From the NCBI GenBank assembly GCA_033764445.1, contig JANRIZ010000107.1, positions 1 through 25,579 of the forward strand: a stretch of 25,579 nucleotides of DNA. The letters run 5' to 3'. The translations under genes and the position numbers were made by a program. Source of the stretch: JANRIZ01 sp033764445. GTDB taxonomy: Bacteria > Verrucomicrobiota > Verrucomicrobiia > JAWXBN01. Under the pieces are notes generated by a model that was given only the letters and a program-made list of their open reading frames with translations, was not told where the DNA came from and made no database searches. Shown here in pieces: positions 14,333-21,135 of the stretch. Each line of letters starts with the position of its first letter. Position 1 is the first letter of the stretch.

Positions 14333-15460
14333 ATGAAAAAAATACAATGCCTCCTTGTCGCAGCCGCACTCACGCTGGTCTGCACCTTCCCTGTCTCCGC
14401 ACAGGAAACACCCGCCTTCCTGAAGGAAGTGGTGACCTATAACGGTCCGGCACCATCAAAGGAAGAACTGGCCATGCGGGATGTCTACCAACTCAACCAG
14501 TCGATGTTCGGCATTTATGACACGTCGTTGAAAATATACCAGAGGAACATCCGGGAGCGGGTCCCCTTGATCATGGGGCTTTTCAGTGGAAAAGGCGGAC
14601 GATTCATCCTCTACCGTCCGGGCAAGGAACCCCTGGAAGCGCCTTCGGTGCCCGTGATCTATCAACTCTGCAAATCCACGGGACACTGCGCCATGGGAAC
14701 CTATGCGCTGGTCGCCCCCTACATCGGCACGGCCAAAACCAATCAGTCCTGGGTCACACCCATGAAAGCCTATCGCATGGACGTCATCAGCGCCAAGGCG
14801 AGCATTCCCAACCTCAATATCAAACCGGAGGAAAAGGAACTGCTCATCGACACACTCACCAGGATCGAAACATTCATGGATACCTGCCTCAAAAACGGCA
14901 CATTCTCCTATGCCGATCTCGAGGCCTACGCCCGGGGTGTGGAACCCAACATCGAAAAACTCGTCGCCGTGGCCTCCTCCGCGCAGGTCAAACATTGGTT
15001 CGGTGTCCTGACGGAATGGAAAAAACTGCTGGGCAAGGATTGGGACCGCACCTATGCACTCTCCAACTCGATCTATGTCGCCCGGCAAAACAACATCCTC
15101 TTCAGCGTGCTGGTCCAGTTCATGGGCAAGGACGCAATCAACAACCGTCTGATCATGCTCGAGACAACCGATTTTCAAACCACCCCGGAGGCCATGATGG
15201 AGGCTTTTGCCCGCATCGTCTCCGACCGCGTCCTGGGGAAAGTCTTCTTCAACAATGACCGGCTGATGGACTATGAACTGCTTGGGTTTGGCGGACGCGC
15301 CGCGATCGAGGCGGAAATGAAGAAGTTGGGCAAGGAAGCGGTCCTTCCCCCGCTGGTTCCCTTCAACAGCACCGCATGGCCCTGGAAAACAGATCCCGCC
15401 TCTGGCACGGGTCCGAAATCCTTCGACGATCTGCACGAGATGGGTCTGCTCAAGAAATGA
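14333..15460 (+). CDS. Exported protein of unknown function
   Basis: This encodes 375 residues from ATG 14333. The N-terminus MKKIQCLLVAAALTLVCTFP followed by VSAQ is a signal peptide with a likely cut after Ala before QETP. The mature protein is mostly helical, without membrane segments, with a stretch CKSTGHCAMGTYALVAPYIG containing two cysteines that could form a disulfide. I do not recognise the family. The longer open frame starting in the ABM gene is rejected because the signal peptide marks the start. It is 26 nt after the ABM gene and ends 21 nt before a strong terminator, so it is probably the last gene of the Mo hydroxylase operon. Confidence 0.8.
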   Translation: MKKIQCLLVAAALTLVCTFPVSAQETPAFLKEVVTYNGPAPSKEELAMRDVYQLNQSMFGIYDTSLKIYQRNIRERVPLIMGLFSGKGGRFILYRPGKEPLEAPSVPVIYQLCKSTGHCAMGTYALVAPYIGTAKTNQSWVTPMKAYRMDVISAKASIPNLNIKPEEKELLIDTLTRIETFMDTCLKNGTFSYADLEAYARGVEPNIEKLVAVASSAQVKHWFGVLTEWKKLLGKDWDRTYALSNSIYVARQNNILFSVLVQFMGKDAINNRLIMLETTDFQTTPEAMMEAFARIVSDRVLGKVFFNNDRLMDYELLGFGGRAAIEAEMKKLGKEAVLPPLVPFNSTAWPWKTDPASGTGPKSFDDLHEMGLLKK

Positions 15461-15481
15461 TGTTCTCCGGGAACACCCCCA

Positions 15482-15519
15482 CCCCACACCCCCTCCGGGT
15501 GCGGGGGTTTTTTGTTTTT
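15482..15519 (+). terminator. Rho-independent terminator closing the xdh operon
   Basis: The stem is CCCC-A-CACCC paired with GGGTG-C-GGGG (one A/C mismatch), with loop CCTCC at 15492-15496. It is followed by T6-G-T5. It lies 21 bp after the stop of the exported protein gene. The remaining sequence to 15703 shows no gene. Confidence 0.85.
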
Positions 15520-15703
15520 CACACGGTCACAGTGCGCCTCATCACGGGATTGTTTCCATGCCGCAAAGGCGCCCGGGTGAAGCGCGTGTGTGAATGTGGC
15601 CTCGTGAGGACCAGGAAATCCCTCCGCGAATGGCCGGGCAGCACATGGGTCAACTCGGAGGCTTGGATCCCCCGCCCGGCCATATCCCAGGAACAAATCT
15701 GTT

Positions 15704-16786
15704 TCAACGAAATGGATTCGGCACCACTGTCTGATCCGTGATCTCCCGGGCCCGGCTCCACTCAATCATCCGCGTGGCGATTCCGGGAAGGTCCAGCACC
15801 TCGCCGGCCCCTCCGGCCTCGATGGCGGCACGGGGCATGCCAAAAACCACGCAACTTGATTCCTCCTGGGCCACGGTGCAGGCACCCTCCAAAAAAAGCT
15901 GTCGCATTCCATCGGCCCCGTCCCGTCCCATACCGGTCAGCAGGGCGGCAAATATATTGCGGCCTCCACAGGCCTGGGCGGAGTGGAAGAGCACATCCAC
16001 GGACGGGCGCTGATGACGCACAGGGGGGGCTTCATTGAGATTGACGCCATACGTGTCCCCTCTCCGAACCACAACCATGTGCATCCCTCCGGGGGCCACC
16101 ACAGCCATTCCCGCACGCAGATTCTGTCCGTCGACGGCCTCGCTCACATTCAGGGCGCACAACTGGTTGAGGCGGTCGGCAAAGGAACGCGAAAAATGGG
16201 CCGGGATGTGTTGGACGATACAGACCGGAGGCATGTCCGCGGGAAGCCGGATCAATATCTCGCGGATGGCCTCGGTTCCGCCTGTGGAAGCCCCGATGAC
16301 AATCAGGGAGCGGTTGAAGATTCCTGACCCCGACGGCAGGGGGGGATGGGGAAAAACAATCGACGACGACCGACGGGGCAGGGCCGGAGGTTTTGAACGG
16401 GCTGCGGCACGGATTTTTTCAACCAGTCCCGTTTTCAACTCGTCGAGGGCATGGAGCCCGGCGGGTTTGGCCATCACATCAAAGGCCCCGTGTTCCAGGG
16501 CCCGCAATGCCTTGTCCGACCCCGCTTTGGTGACGGAACTGAGCACGATGGCGGGCAACGGATATTCCTCGCGCAAAATGTCCAGAAAAGTCAGTCCGTC
16601 CATGCGCGGCATCTCGATGTCGAGGGTGATGACCTCCGGTCGGAACTTCAGGATCCGGTCACGTGCGATCAGGGGATCAAAGGCGGTGGCGACCACCTCG
16701 ATATCCGTCTCCTCGGCCAGGCAGCGGGAGATCATGCCCCGTGCGATGGCGGAATCGTCAATGATCAGGACACGGATTTTATTCAT
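15704..16786 (-). CDS. cheB: CheB chemotaxis methylesterase/glutamine deamidase
   Basis: This encodes 360 residues from ATG 16786. The N-terminal receiver has Asp-10/Asp-11, phospho-acceptor Asp-56 (TLDIEMPRMDG) and Lys-107 (AKP). A proline-rich linker (about 130-157) leads to the C-terminal methylesterase with the catalytic triad Ser-167 (GASTGG), His-193 (QHIPAHFS) and Asp-289 (GMGRDGADGM). It removes methyl groups from chemoreceptors when phosphorylated by CheA. The longer open frame upstream is rejected because the receiver starts at MNKIRVLIIDDS. It is divergent from the PDC-like gene, and the shared 128-bp spacer holds a TAGGGG inverted repeat. Confidence 0.95.
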   Translation of the reverse strand: MNKIRVLIIDDSAIARGMISRCLAEETDIEVVATAFDPLIARDRILKFRPEVITLDIEMPRMDGLTFLDILREEYPLPAIVLSSVTKAGSDKALRALEHGAFDVMAKPAGLHALDELKTGLVEKIRAAARSKPPALPRRSSSIVFPHPPLPSGSGIFNRSLIVIGASTGGTEAIREILIRLPADMPPVCIVQHIPAHFSRSFADRLNQLCALNVSEAVDGQNLRAGMAVVAPGGMHMVVVRRGDTYGVNLNEAPPVRHQRPSVDVLFHSAQACGGRNIFAALLTGMGRDGADGMRQLFLEGACTVAQEESSCVVFGMPRAAIEAGGAGEVLDLPGIATRMIEWSRAREITDQTVVPNPFR

Positions 16787-16820
16787 GTGGCGGGGACGTC
16801 GGCAGAGACATCCTGCCTTT

Positions 16821-16826
16821 GTCTTA
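16821..16826 (-). promoter_or_regulatory. Candidate -10 element for cheB
   Basis: On the minus strand this reads TAAGAC, preceded by GC (GCTAAGAC). It lies 31.5 bp from the centre of the inverted repeat at 16850-16865, the same distance as the matching elements of the PDC-like and cheW transcripts. A start point near 16814 would give a leader of about 28 nt. Confidence 0.35.
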
Positions 16827-16849
16827 GCATCTTCGGTTCTTCCCGCCAC

Positions 16850-16865
16850 TAGGGGACATCCCCTA
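16850..16865. promoter_or_regulatory. Inverted repeat TAGGGG-ACAT-CCCCTA, candidate activator site
   Basis: This is a perfect 6-bp inverted repeat with a 4-bp spacer between divergent cheB and PDC-like genes. An almost identical site (TAGGGG-TCTT-CCCCTA) lies before cheW at 19191-19206. On the plus strand TAGGCT (16888-16893) is a plausible -10 hexamer, placing the repeat centre near -42 of the expected start. Symmetry allows control of both directions. The binding protein is not identified. Confidence 0.6.
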
Positions 16866-16887
16866 TAGGCAATCGGAGGGAGATGGT

Positions 16888-16893
16888 TAGGCT
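16888..16893 (+). promoter_or_regulatory. Candidate -10 element for the PDC-like gene
   Basis: TAGGCT fits the T-A-n-n-n-T pattern of a sigma-70 -10 box, 30.5 bp from the centre of the upstream inverted repeat. The expected leader is only about 15 nt and has no Shine-Dalgarno sequence. Confidence 0.4.
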
Positions 16894-16914
16894 CCTGACA
16901 TCAAAAACACCCCT

Positions 16915-17493
16915 ATGAAAACACTCATCAAATCCCTTCTTCTTCTGACCGTCATGCCTGCCATGGTTCAATCATCCCTGCTGGCAAAGGACAAGGTCAT
17001 CACCCCCCTCCAACAGAAACAAATCGACAAGTGCATCAAGGAAGTCTCGGCCTGGGCCGCCAACCCGGTCCTGATCAAGGCCCTTCAGGAGCAGAATGCG
17101 AAGGGTCCGGTTCCGGGCCTGACCAATGATGTCTGGAAGGGGAAACTTCGCACCAGTGACGAAATCAAGGCCTACCAATCCAATCCCGCGGGCGCGTTTC
17201 TGTCCAGCTCTCTGGCCGCATCCGGCGGTCTCTACGGGGAGGCCTTTCTCTCGGCGGCCCAGGGGGAAAAGGTCGCCTTTGTCCAAAAAACCACCTCATA
17301 CATCCACAAGGGCAAGGAGAAGTTCGATGCCGCCTTCGATTCCGGAAAACCCTGGCAGGGAAAACCCGAGTTTGACGAATCCTCCCAGAACTACCTTGTG
17401 CAGATTTCCGTCCCGGTCCTCGACAAATCAAAGGCCATCGGGGTGCTGACCGTCGGCATCGACTGCTCGGTTCTGGATAAACTATCCAAATAG
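16915..17493 (+). CDS. Exported PDC/Cache-like sensor-domain protein
   Basis: This encodes 192 residues. The N-terminus is a signal peptide (MKTLIKSLLLLTVMPAMVQS), so the mature protein is periplasmic. The rest looks like a single PDC/Cache-type domain: a long N-terminal helix, then strands including GGLYGEAFLSAAQGEKVAFV, and the C-terminal pattern YLVQISVPVLD...AIGVLTVGIDCSVLD that is typical of these folds. It has no transmembrane anchor or output domain. It sits directly upstream of the MCP, separated by 61 bp with a terminator. An attractive reading is a soluble ligand-binding partner for the MCP, whose own sensory region is only helical. The ligand cannot be predicted. Confidence 0.8.
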   Translation: MKTLIKSLLLLTVMPAMVQSSLLAKDKVITPLQQKQIDKCIKEVSAWAANPVLIKALQEQNAKGPVPGLTNDVWKGKLRTSDEIKAYQSNPAGAFLSSSLAASGGLYGEAFLSAAQGEKVAFVQKTTSYIHKGKEKFDAAFDSGKPWQGKPEFDESSQNYLVQISVPVLDKSKAIGVLTVGIDCSVLDKLSK

Positions 17494-17504
17494 TCCCGTC
17501 CCCA

Positions 17505-17534
17505 CCCCCTGGCATGCACAGGGGGGCATTTTTT
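17505..17534 (+). terminator. Terminator or attenuator between the PDC-like and MCP genes
   Basis: The perfect stem is CCCCCTG (17505-17511) with CAGGGGG (17519-17525) and loop GCATGCA. It is followed by GCA and six T residues. It lies 11 bp after the PDC-like stop and 20 bp before the MCP start. Because no promoter for the MCP is evident, partial read-through may set the ratio of the two proteins. Confidence 0.85.
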
Positions 17535-17554
17535 GATTCCGACATTTTTGTTCC

Positions 17555-19120
17555 ATGAAAAAATCCCGGTTCACCCTCCAACAGCAGTGGATGACATTGA
17601 GTTGTTCACTGGTCCTGCTCATGGCCATCGTCTCCTCGGCCTGCCTGTGGTATCTGCTCCGGAACCAGAAGATGATCCAACTCCAGCTTTCGGAGGAAAT
17701 CAACCGTCTCTTCCTTCTCGAAAGCATCGCCCAGCGCTTTGAAAAAATCATTCAGGCCGAACGGACGGTGATCACCCTCCGGGTCGGTACCGACCAGTAC
17801 AACGCCGTGGACGCCTCCCGCAGCCAGGAAGTCGCCGCCCTGCTCGAGGAATGGAAATTGTTTGAAGCGAAATTCCAGGGAGCGGAGAGGGATGTCACGC
17901 TCTCCTCGGTGTTTGAAATCCAGATGGAAAATTTCATGAAAGCCTCGGAGCAGATCCGCTCGGTCCTGGCCCTGGACACAAGGGACGGACGGCTGGATGC
18001 GGTCGATATTTCCGAAAACTCCCAAAAACCCGCCTTTATTGAACTCTGTACGGCCATCAACCAACTTCAGAAAGAATCCCAGTCCCTGATTCATTCCCTG
18101 GTCAAATCCCAGGAAACGCTGATCGTTCGGACCACGCACCTTTCGATGCTGGTGGGCATCTCGGCCCTGGTACTGGCGGGAATTCTCAGCTATATCGCCG
18201 CCAGGGTCCTCACGGCACCGATCATTTCCAGCATTGCCACGGTCCATCACACGGGTCTGGAGCTGCAGGGGGCCTCCTCCAATCTTCTGAAGGTCAGCAG
18301 GGATCTGGCAGGGGCCAGCAGCCAGCAGGCGGCCTCCCTCGAGGAAACCTCGTCAGCGGTGGAGGAACTCTCCTCCATGACCGAATCCCACCTGCGCGGC
18401 ACCCGCACGATGAAGCAGCTCTCCAACGAGGTCGATGCCTTGGCGGCCTCGGGCGAAAATGAAATGCTCCGCCTCCAAAAGGCCATGGAGGCGATCGAGG
18501 AAAGTCACCGGGGCACTTCGCGCATTGTCAAAACCATCGACGAAATCGCCTTCCAGACCAACATCCTGGCCCTCAACGCGGCGGTGGAAGCGGCCCGGGC
18601 GGGTCAGTCAGGGGCGGGTTTTGCGGTCGTGGCCGATGAGGTCCGCCGTCTGGCACAGAAATGCGCGGAGGCGGTCCGGGAAACCAGCTCCAAACTCAAT
18701 GACTCCGCCCGCCGCGGTTCCGAAGCCTTCGACATCAGCCGGGAAGTGACGGTGGCGGTCAACGCGATCATGGAAAAATCCCGCCAGGTCCGCCTCATCA
18801 TCGATGAAACGGCCGCCTCGGCGGAACAGCAGGCCGAGGGGTTCCGCCAGGTCTCCCGGGCCGTGCTTGAAATCGACAAGGTCACCCAATCCAATGCGGC
18901 GATTTCCGAGGACGCGGCGGCCATGGCGGAAAATCTCCGGCAGCACATTACCGAACTTTCCCACAGCGTCGACTCCCTGGGGGCGATCGTGGGCAAAAAA
19001 TCCGCCCATATCCCCGCTTCCTATACGGACGGTTTTTCCCACCCGGTTGCGGAGCAACCTCTGCGAAGCGTAAAAAGGACGGCAGAAACCGTGAGCCCGG
19101 CGGATCAGACGCTGGTCTAG
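17555..19120 (+). CDS. Methyl-accepting chemotaxis protein
   Basis: This encodes 521 residues. TM1 is at about 14-35 and TM2 at about 195-217. Between them is an all-helical periplasmic region of about 155 residues, like four-helix-bundle sensors. The cytoplasmic signalling tip, identical in pattern to other MCPs, is at 328-349 (TIDEIAFQTNILALNAAVEA and on). The segment after TM2 (ARVLTAPIISSIATV) is not an evident full HAMP domain. The C-terminus (TVSPADQTLV) lacks the CheR-tethering NWETF pentapeptide. No Shine-Dalgarno sequence is seen. It sits between the PDC-like gene and the cheW-cheR-receiver operon, so it probably signals with them. Confidence 0.93.
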   Translation: MKKSRFTLQQQWMTLSCSLVLLMAIVSSACLWYLLRNQKMIQLQLSEEINRLFLLESIAQRFEKIIQAERTVITLRVGTDQYNAVDASRSQEVAALLEEWKLFEAKFQGAERDVTLSSVFEIQMENFMKASEQIRSVLALDTRDGRLDAVDISENSQKPAFIELCTAINQLQKESQSLIHSLVKSQETLIVRTTHLSMLVGISALVLAGILSYIAARVLTAPIISSIATVHHTGLELQGASSNLLKVSRDLAGASSQQAASLEETSSAVEELSSMTESHLRGTRTMKQLSNEVDALAASGENEMLRLQKAMEAIEESHRGTSRIVKTIDEIAFQTNILALNAAVEAARAGQSGAGFAVVADEVRRLAQKCAEAVRETSSKLNDSARRGSEAFDISREVTVAVNAIMEKSRQVRLIIDETAASAEQQAEGFRQVSRAVLEIDKVTQSNAAISEDAAAMAENLRQHITELSHSVDSLGAIVGKKSAHIPASYTDGFSHPVAEQPLRSVKRTAETVSPADQTLV

Positions 19121-19121
19121 A

Positions 19122-19140
19122 CCCCGCGTGACGGGCGGGG
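19122..19140 (+). terminator. GC-rich hairpin after the MCP gene
   Basis: CCCCGC pairs with GCGGGG across a 7-nt loop, starting 1 nt after the MCP stop. No T-tract follows, so it may be a weak or Rho-assisted terminator or an mRNA-stabilising hairpin. Confidence 0.35.
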
Positions 19141-19190
19141 ACAGGGAGGCATCCGGGCGGCTGGCATTCAAACCGGAATTTTTCAGAAAA

Positions 19191-19206
19191 TAGGGGTCTT
19201 CCCCTA
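19191..19206. promoter_or_regulatory. Inverted repeat TAGGGG-TCTT-CCCCTA upstream of cheW
   Basis: This is a perfect 6-bp inverted repeat with a 4-bp spacer, the second copy of the site at 16850-16865. It is 67 bp before the cheW ATG. A -10-like TAAGCT (19230-19235) is 31.5 bp from its centre, the same geometry as at the first site. Confidence 0.6.
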
Positions 19207-19229
19207 TGGTCCCCGCACCCCGCCCCGTC

Positions 19230-19235
19230 TAAGCT
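19230..19235 (+). promoter_or_regulatory. Candidate -10 element for the cheW operon
   Basis: TAAGCT matches T-A-n-n-n-T and resembles TAGGCT before the PDC-like gene. The expected leader is about 32 nt, with AGGGA placed before the cheW ATG. Confidence 0.4.
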
Positions 19236-19273
19236 TGGCCCATCATCCAAACACGAATCCAGGGAATGAGTTT

Positions 19274-19789
19274 ATGACACACAACAGCACCCCTTCGGCA
19301 ATCTTCACCGGCGGAAAATTTCTCACCTTTGTGGTGGACGAAAAAATCTACGGACTGGAAATCCTGCGCATCCGGGAAATCATCCGGATGCTCGAGATCA
19401 CCCCCGTCCCGGAAATGCCCGCCTACATCAAGGGGGTCATCAACCTCAGGGGGAAAATTGTCCCGGTTGTGGATCTGCGCCTGAAGTTCTCCCTCCCGCC
19501 CATCGAAATCAACGAACGTTCCTGCACGGTGGTGGTGACGGTCAACACCCACTCGGGAAATTCCTGTCTGATGGGTCTGCTGGTCGATTCCGTCGAGGAG
19601 GTGCTCACCCTCGCGGGCGGGGACCTGGAGGCCACCCCCGATTTCGGCCTGCCTCTGGCCACCGAATACATCAAAGGCATGGCCAAACTGGACTCCAAGG
19701 TGATGACCCTGCTGGATATCGACCGCGTGGTGGCCGCCGGAACCATCCAGGCGGCCTCCCACTCCCCCCTTCCCGCCCCGCAGCCATGA
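19274..19789 (+). CDS. cheW: CheW chemotaxis coupling protein
   Basis: This encodes 171 residues from ATG 19274, preceded by AGGGA about 10 nt upstream. It has the CheW fold signature: FLTFVVDEKIYGLEILRIRE near the N-terminus, then PAYIKGVINLRGKIVPVVDL, GLLVDSVEEVL, and YIKGMAKLDSKVMTLLDID at the end. CheW links MCPs to CheA at the inner membrane. The gene starts a three-gene unit with cheR and a receiver, with a 4-nt overlap into cheR. The C-terminal tail (AASHSPLPAPQP) is proline-rich and likely disordered. Confidence 0.94.
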   Translation: MTHNSTPSAIFTGGKFLTFVVDEKIYGLEILRIREIIRMLEITPVPEMPAYIKGVINLRGKIVPVVDLRLKFSLPPIEINERSCTVVVTVNTHSGNSCLMGLLVDSVEEVLTLAGGDLEATPDFGLPLATEYIKGMAKLDSKVMTLLDIDRVVAAGTIQAASHSPLPAPQP

Positions 19790-20652
19790 ACCGCCCGGAC
19801 CTCCCCCCCCGCCCCCGACTGCTGTCACCGGAAAAAATTTCCGCCCGTGACTACGAACTGATCCGTTCCATCATCCACACCACCAGCCGGGTCAATCTCG
19901 GTGAAAACAAGACCGAACTGGTCTGCGCCCGGATCCGGAAACGTCTCCGGGCCACGGGCATCCCCTCCATCCGCCAATACTGCTCCCTGATCCGTCAGGG
20001 TCTGCTCGAGGATGAGATTCCCCACCTCATCGACGTCACCACCACCAACCACACGTTTTTTTTCAGGGAACCCGAACATTTTGACTTCCTGCGCGAGCAC
20101 ATCCTGCCGGAATTCAGAAAAGCCCAGGTGACGGACCCCGGCCTTGAACTGCGCCTCTGGAGCGCGGCCTGCTCCTCGGGCGAGGAACCGTATTCCCTGG
20201 CGATCACCCTGGCGGAATGTCTGGGGCTTTCCCCAAAAATCCCATGGCGGATTTTCGCCTCGGACATCTCCTCGGTCATGGTGGAGACCGCCCGCATGGC
20301 GACCTACCGCGCGGAGCGGATGACATCGATTGGAATGGCTCTCCGAAAAAAATATTTCATCCAGGACAACGACTCCTGCACGGTCATCGAGGCGCTCCGT
20401 CGCCGGGTTCTCATCCGCCAACTCAACCTCCTGGAGGACCCCGCGCCCGCGCCGCATCCCTTCGATGTCATTTTCTGCCGCAATGTCATGATCTACTTCG
20501 ACCGCCCCACCCAGCAGCAGCTCCTCGAGCGGCTCTCCGCATCCCTGCGTCCCGGGGGCTATCTGATCGTCGGCCACGCGGAAGGGCTCTCGGGAATCCG
20601 CAAACATCTCACTCTCGTCAAACCCTCCATCCTCCGGAACCAAAACCTATGA
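19786..20652 (+). CDS. cheR: CheR chemoreceptor methyltransferase
   Basis: This encodes 288 residues. It methylates glutamates of MCPs using S-adenosylmethionine. The motifs are TTTNHTFFFREPEHFDFL (85-102), the SAM-binding LRLWSAACSSGEEPYSLAI (122-140), FASDIS (157-162), FDVIFCRNVMIYFD (226-239) and GGYLIVGHAEGL (257-268). The N-terminal all-helical domain (about 15-85) is present. There is no TPR tail. It overlaps the cheW stop and the receiver start by 4 nt each (ATGA), so the three proteins are translationally coupled. CheB, its opposing enzyme, is encoded at 15704-16786. Confidence 0.95.
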   Translation: MNRPDLPPRPRLLSPEKISARDYELIRSIIHTTSRVNLGENKTELVCARIRKRLRATGIPSIRQYCSLIRQGLLEDEIPHLIDVTTTNHTFFFREPEHFDFLREHILPEFRKAQVTDPGLELRLWSAACSSGEEPYSLAITLAECLGLSPKIPWRIFASDISSVMVETARMATYRAERMTSIGMALRKKYFIQDNDSCTVIEALRRRVLIRQLNLLEDPAPAPHPFDVIFCRNVMIYFDRPTQQQLLERLSASLRPGGYLIVGHAEGLSGIRKHLTLVKPSILRNQNL

Positions 20653-21119
20653 ATTCACTCCCCTCTCCTGTCGCCCTGGCACGCCCTTCCTCCCGTCTTT
20701 CCCCACGAACCCACGCCCAGGAGGTCCCCCCCCTGTTGGCCCGCATCCTTCTCATCGATGACAGTGCCATGTACCGGAAGGTCATGTTCAAGGTCTTCCA
20801 CATTTTCCACTGTCAGATCATCGAGGCGGCAAACGGCCAGGATGGTCTGGATGCAGCCCGGAAAATCAGGCCCACGCTGGTCATTTTGGACATCAACATG
20901 CCGGTCCTGGATGGGGAGGGCTGTCTCCGGGCCCTGAAGGCGGACCCCGCCCTGGCGGATATCCCGGTCATCATGCTCTCGGCCAATGAGGACCAGGAAA
21001 CCATTTCCAAATTCAAGGCTCTGGGGGCATGCGAATTTCTCAAAAAATCCCTCAACTCCTGGGAAATGATCGACAAGGTCCGGCGGTTTGTCCCCCTCAG
21101 CCACATGATCAACATCTGA
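20649..21119 (+). CDS. Stand-alone response regulator receiver, CheY-like
   Basis: This encodes 156 residues from ATG 20649, overlapping the cheR stop. A single receiver domain (about 31-150) carries Asp-37/Asp-38 (LLIDDSAM), phospho-acceptor Asp-81 (VILDINMP), Ser-111 (MLSANED) and Lys-133 (FLKKS). There is no output domain. The N-terminal 30 residues are an unusual proline/serine-rich extension, perhaps disordered. It could be the CheY of this locus, a phosphate sink, or the partner of the hybrid kinase encoded convergently 16 bp downstream. A start further inside is possible but has no better ribosome site. Confidence 0.88.
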   Translation: MNSLPSPVALARPSSRLSPRTHAQEVPPLLARILLIDDSAMYRKVMFKVFHIFHCQIIEAANGQDGLDAARKIRPTLVILDINMPVLDGEGCLRALKADPALADIPVIMLSANEDQETISKFKALGACEFLKKSLNSWEMIDKVRRFVPLSHMINI

Positions 21120-21135
21120 CCGCCCCCACCGGCTC

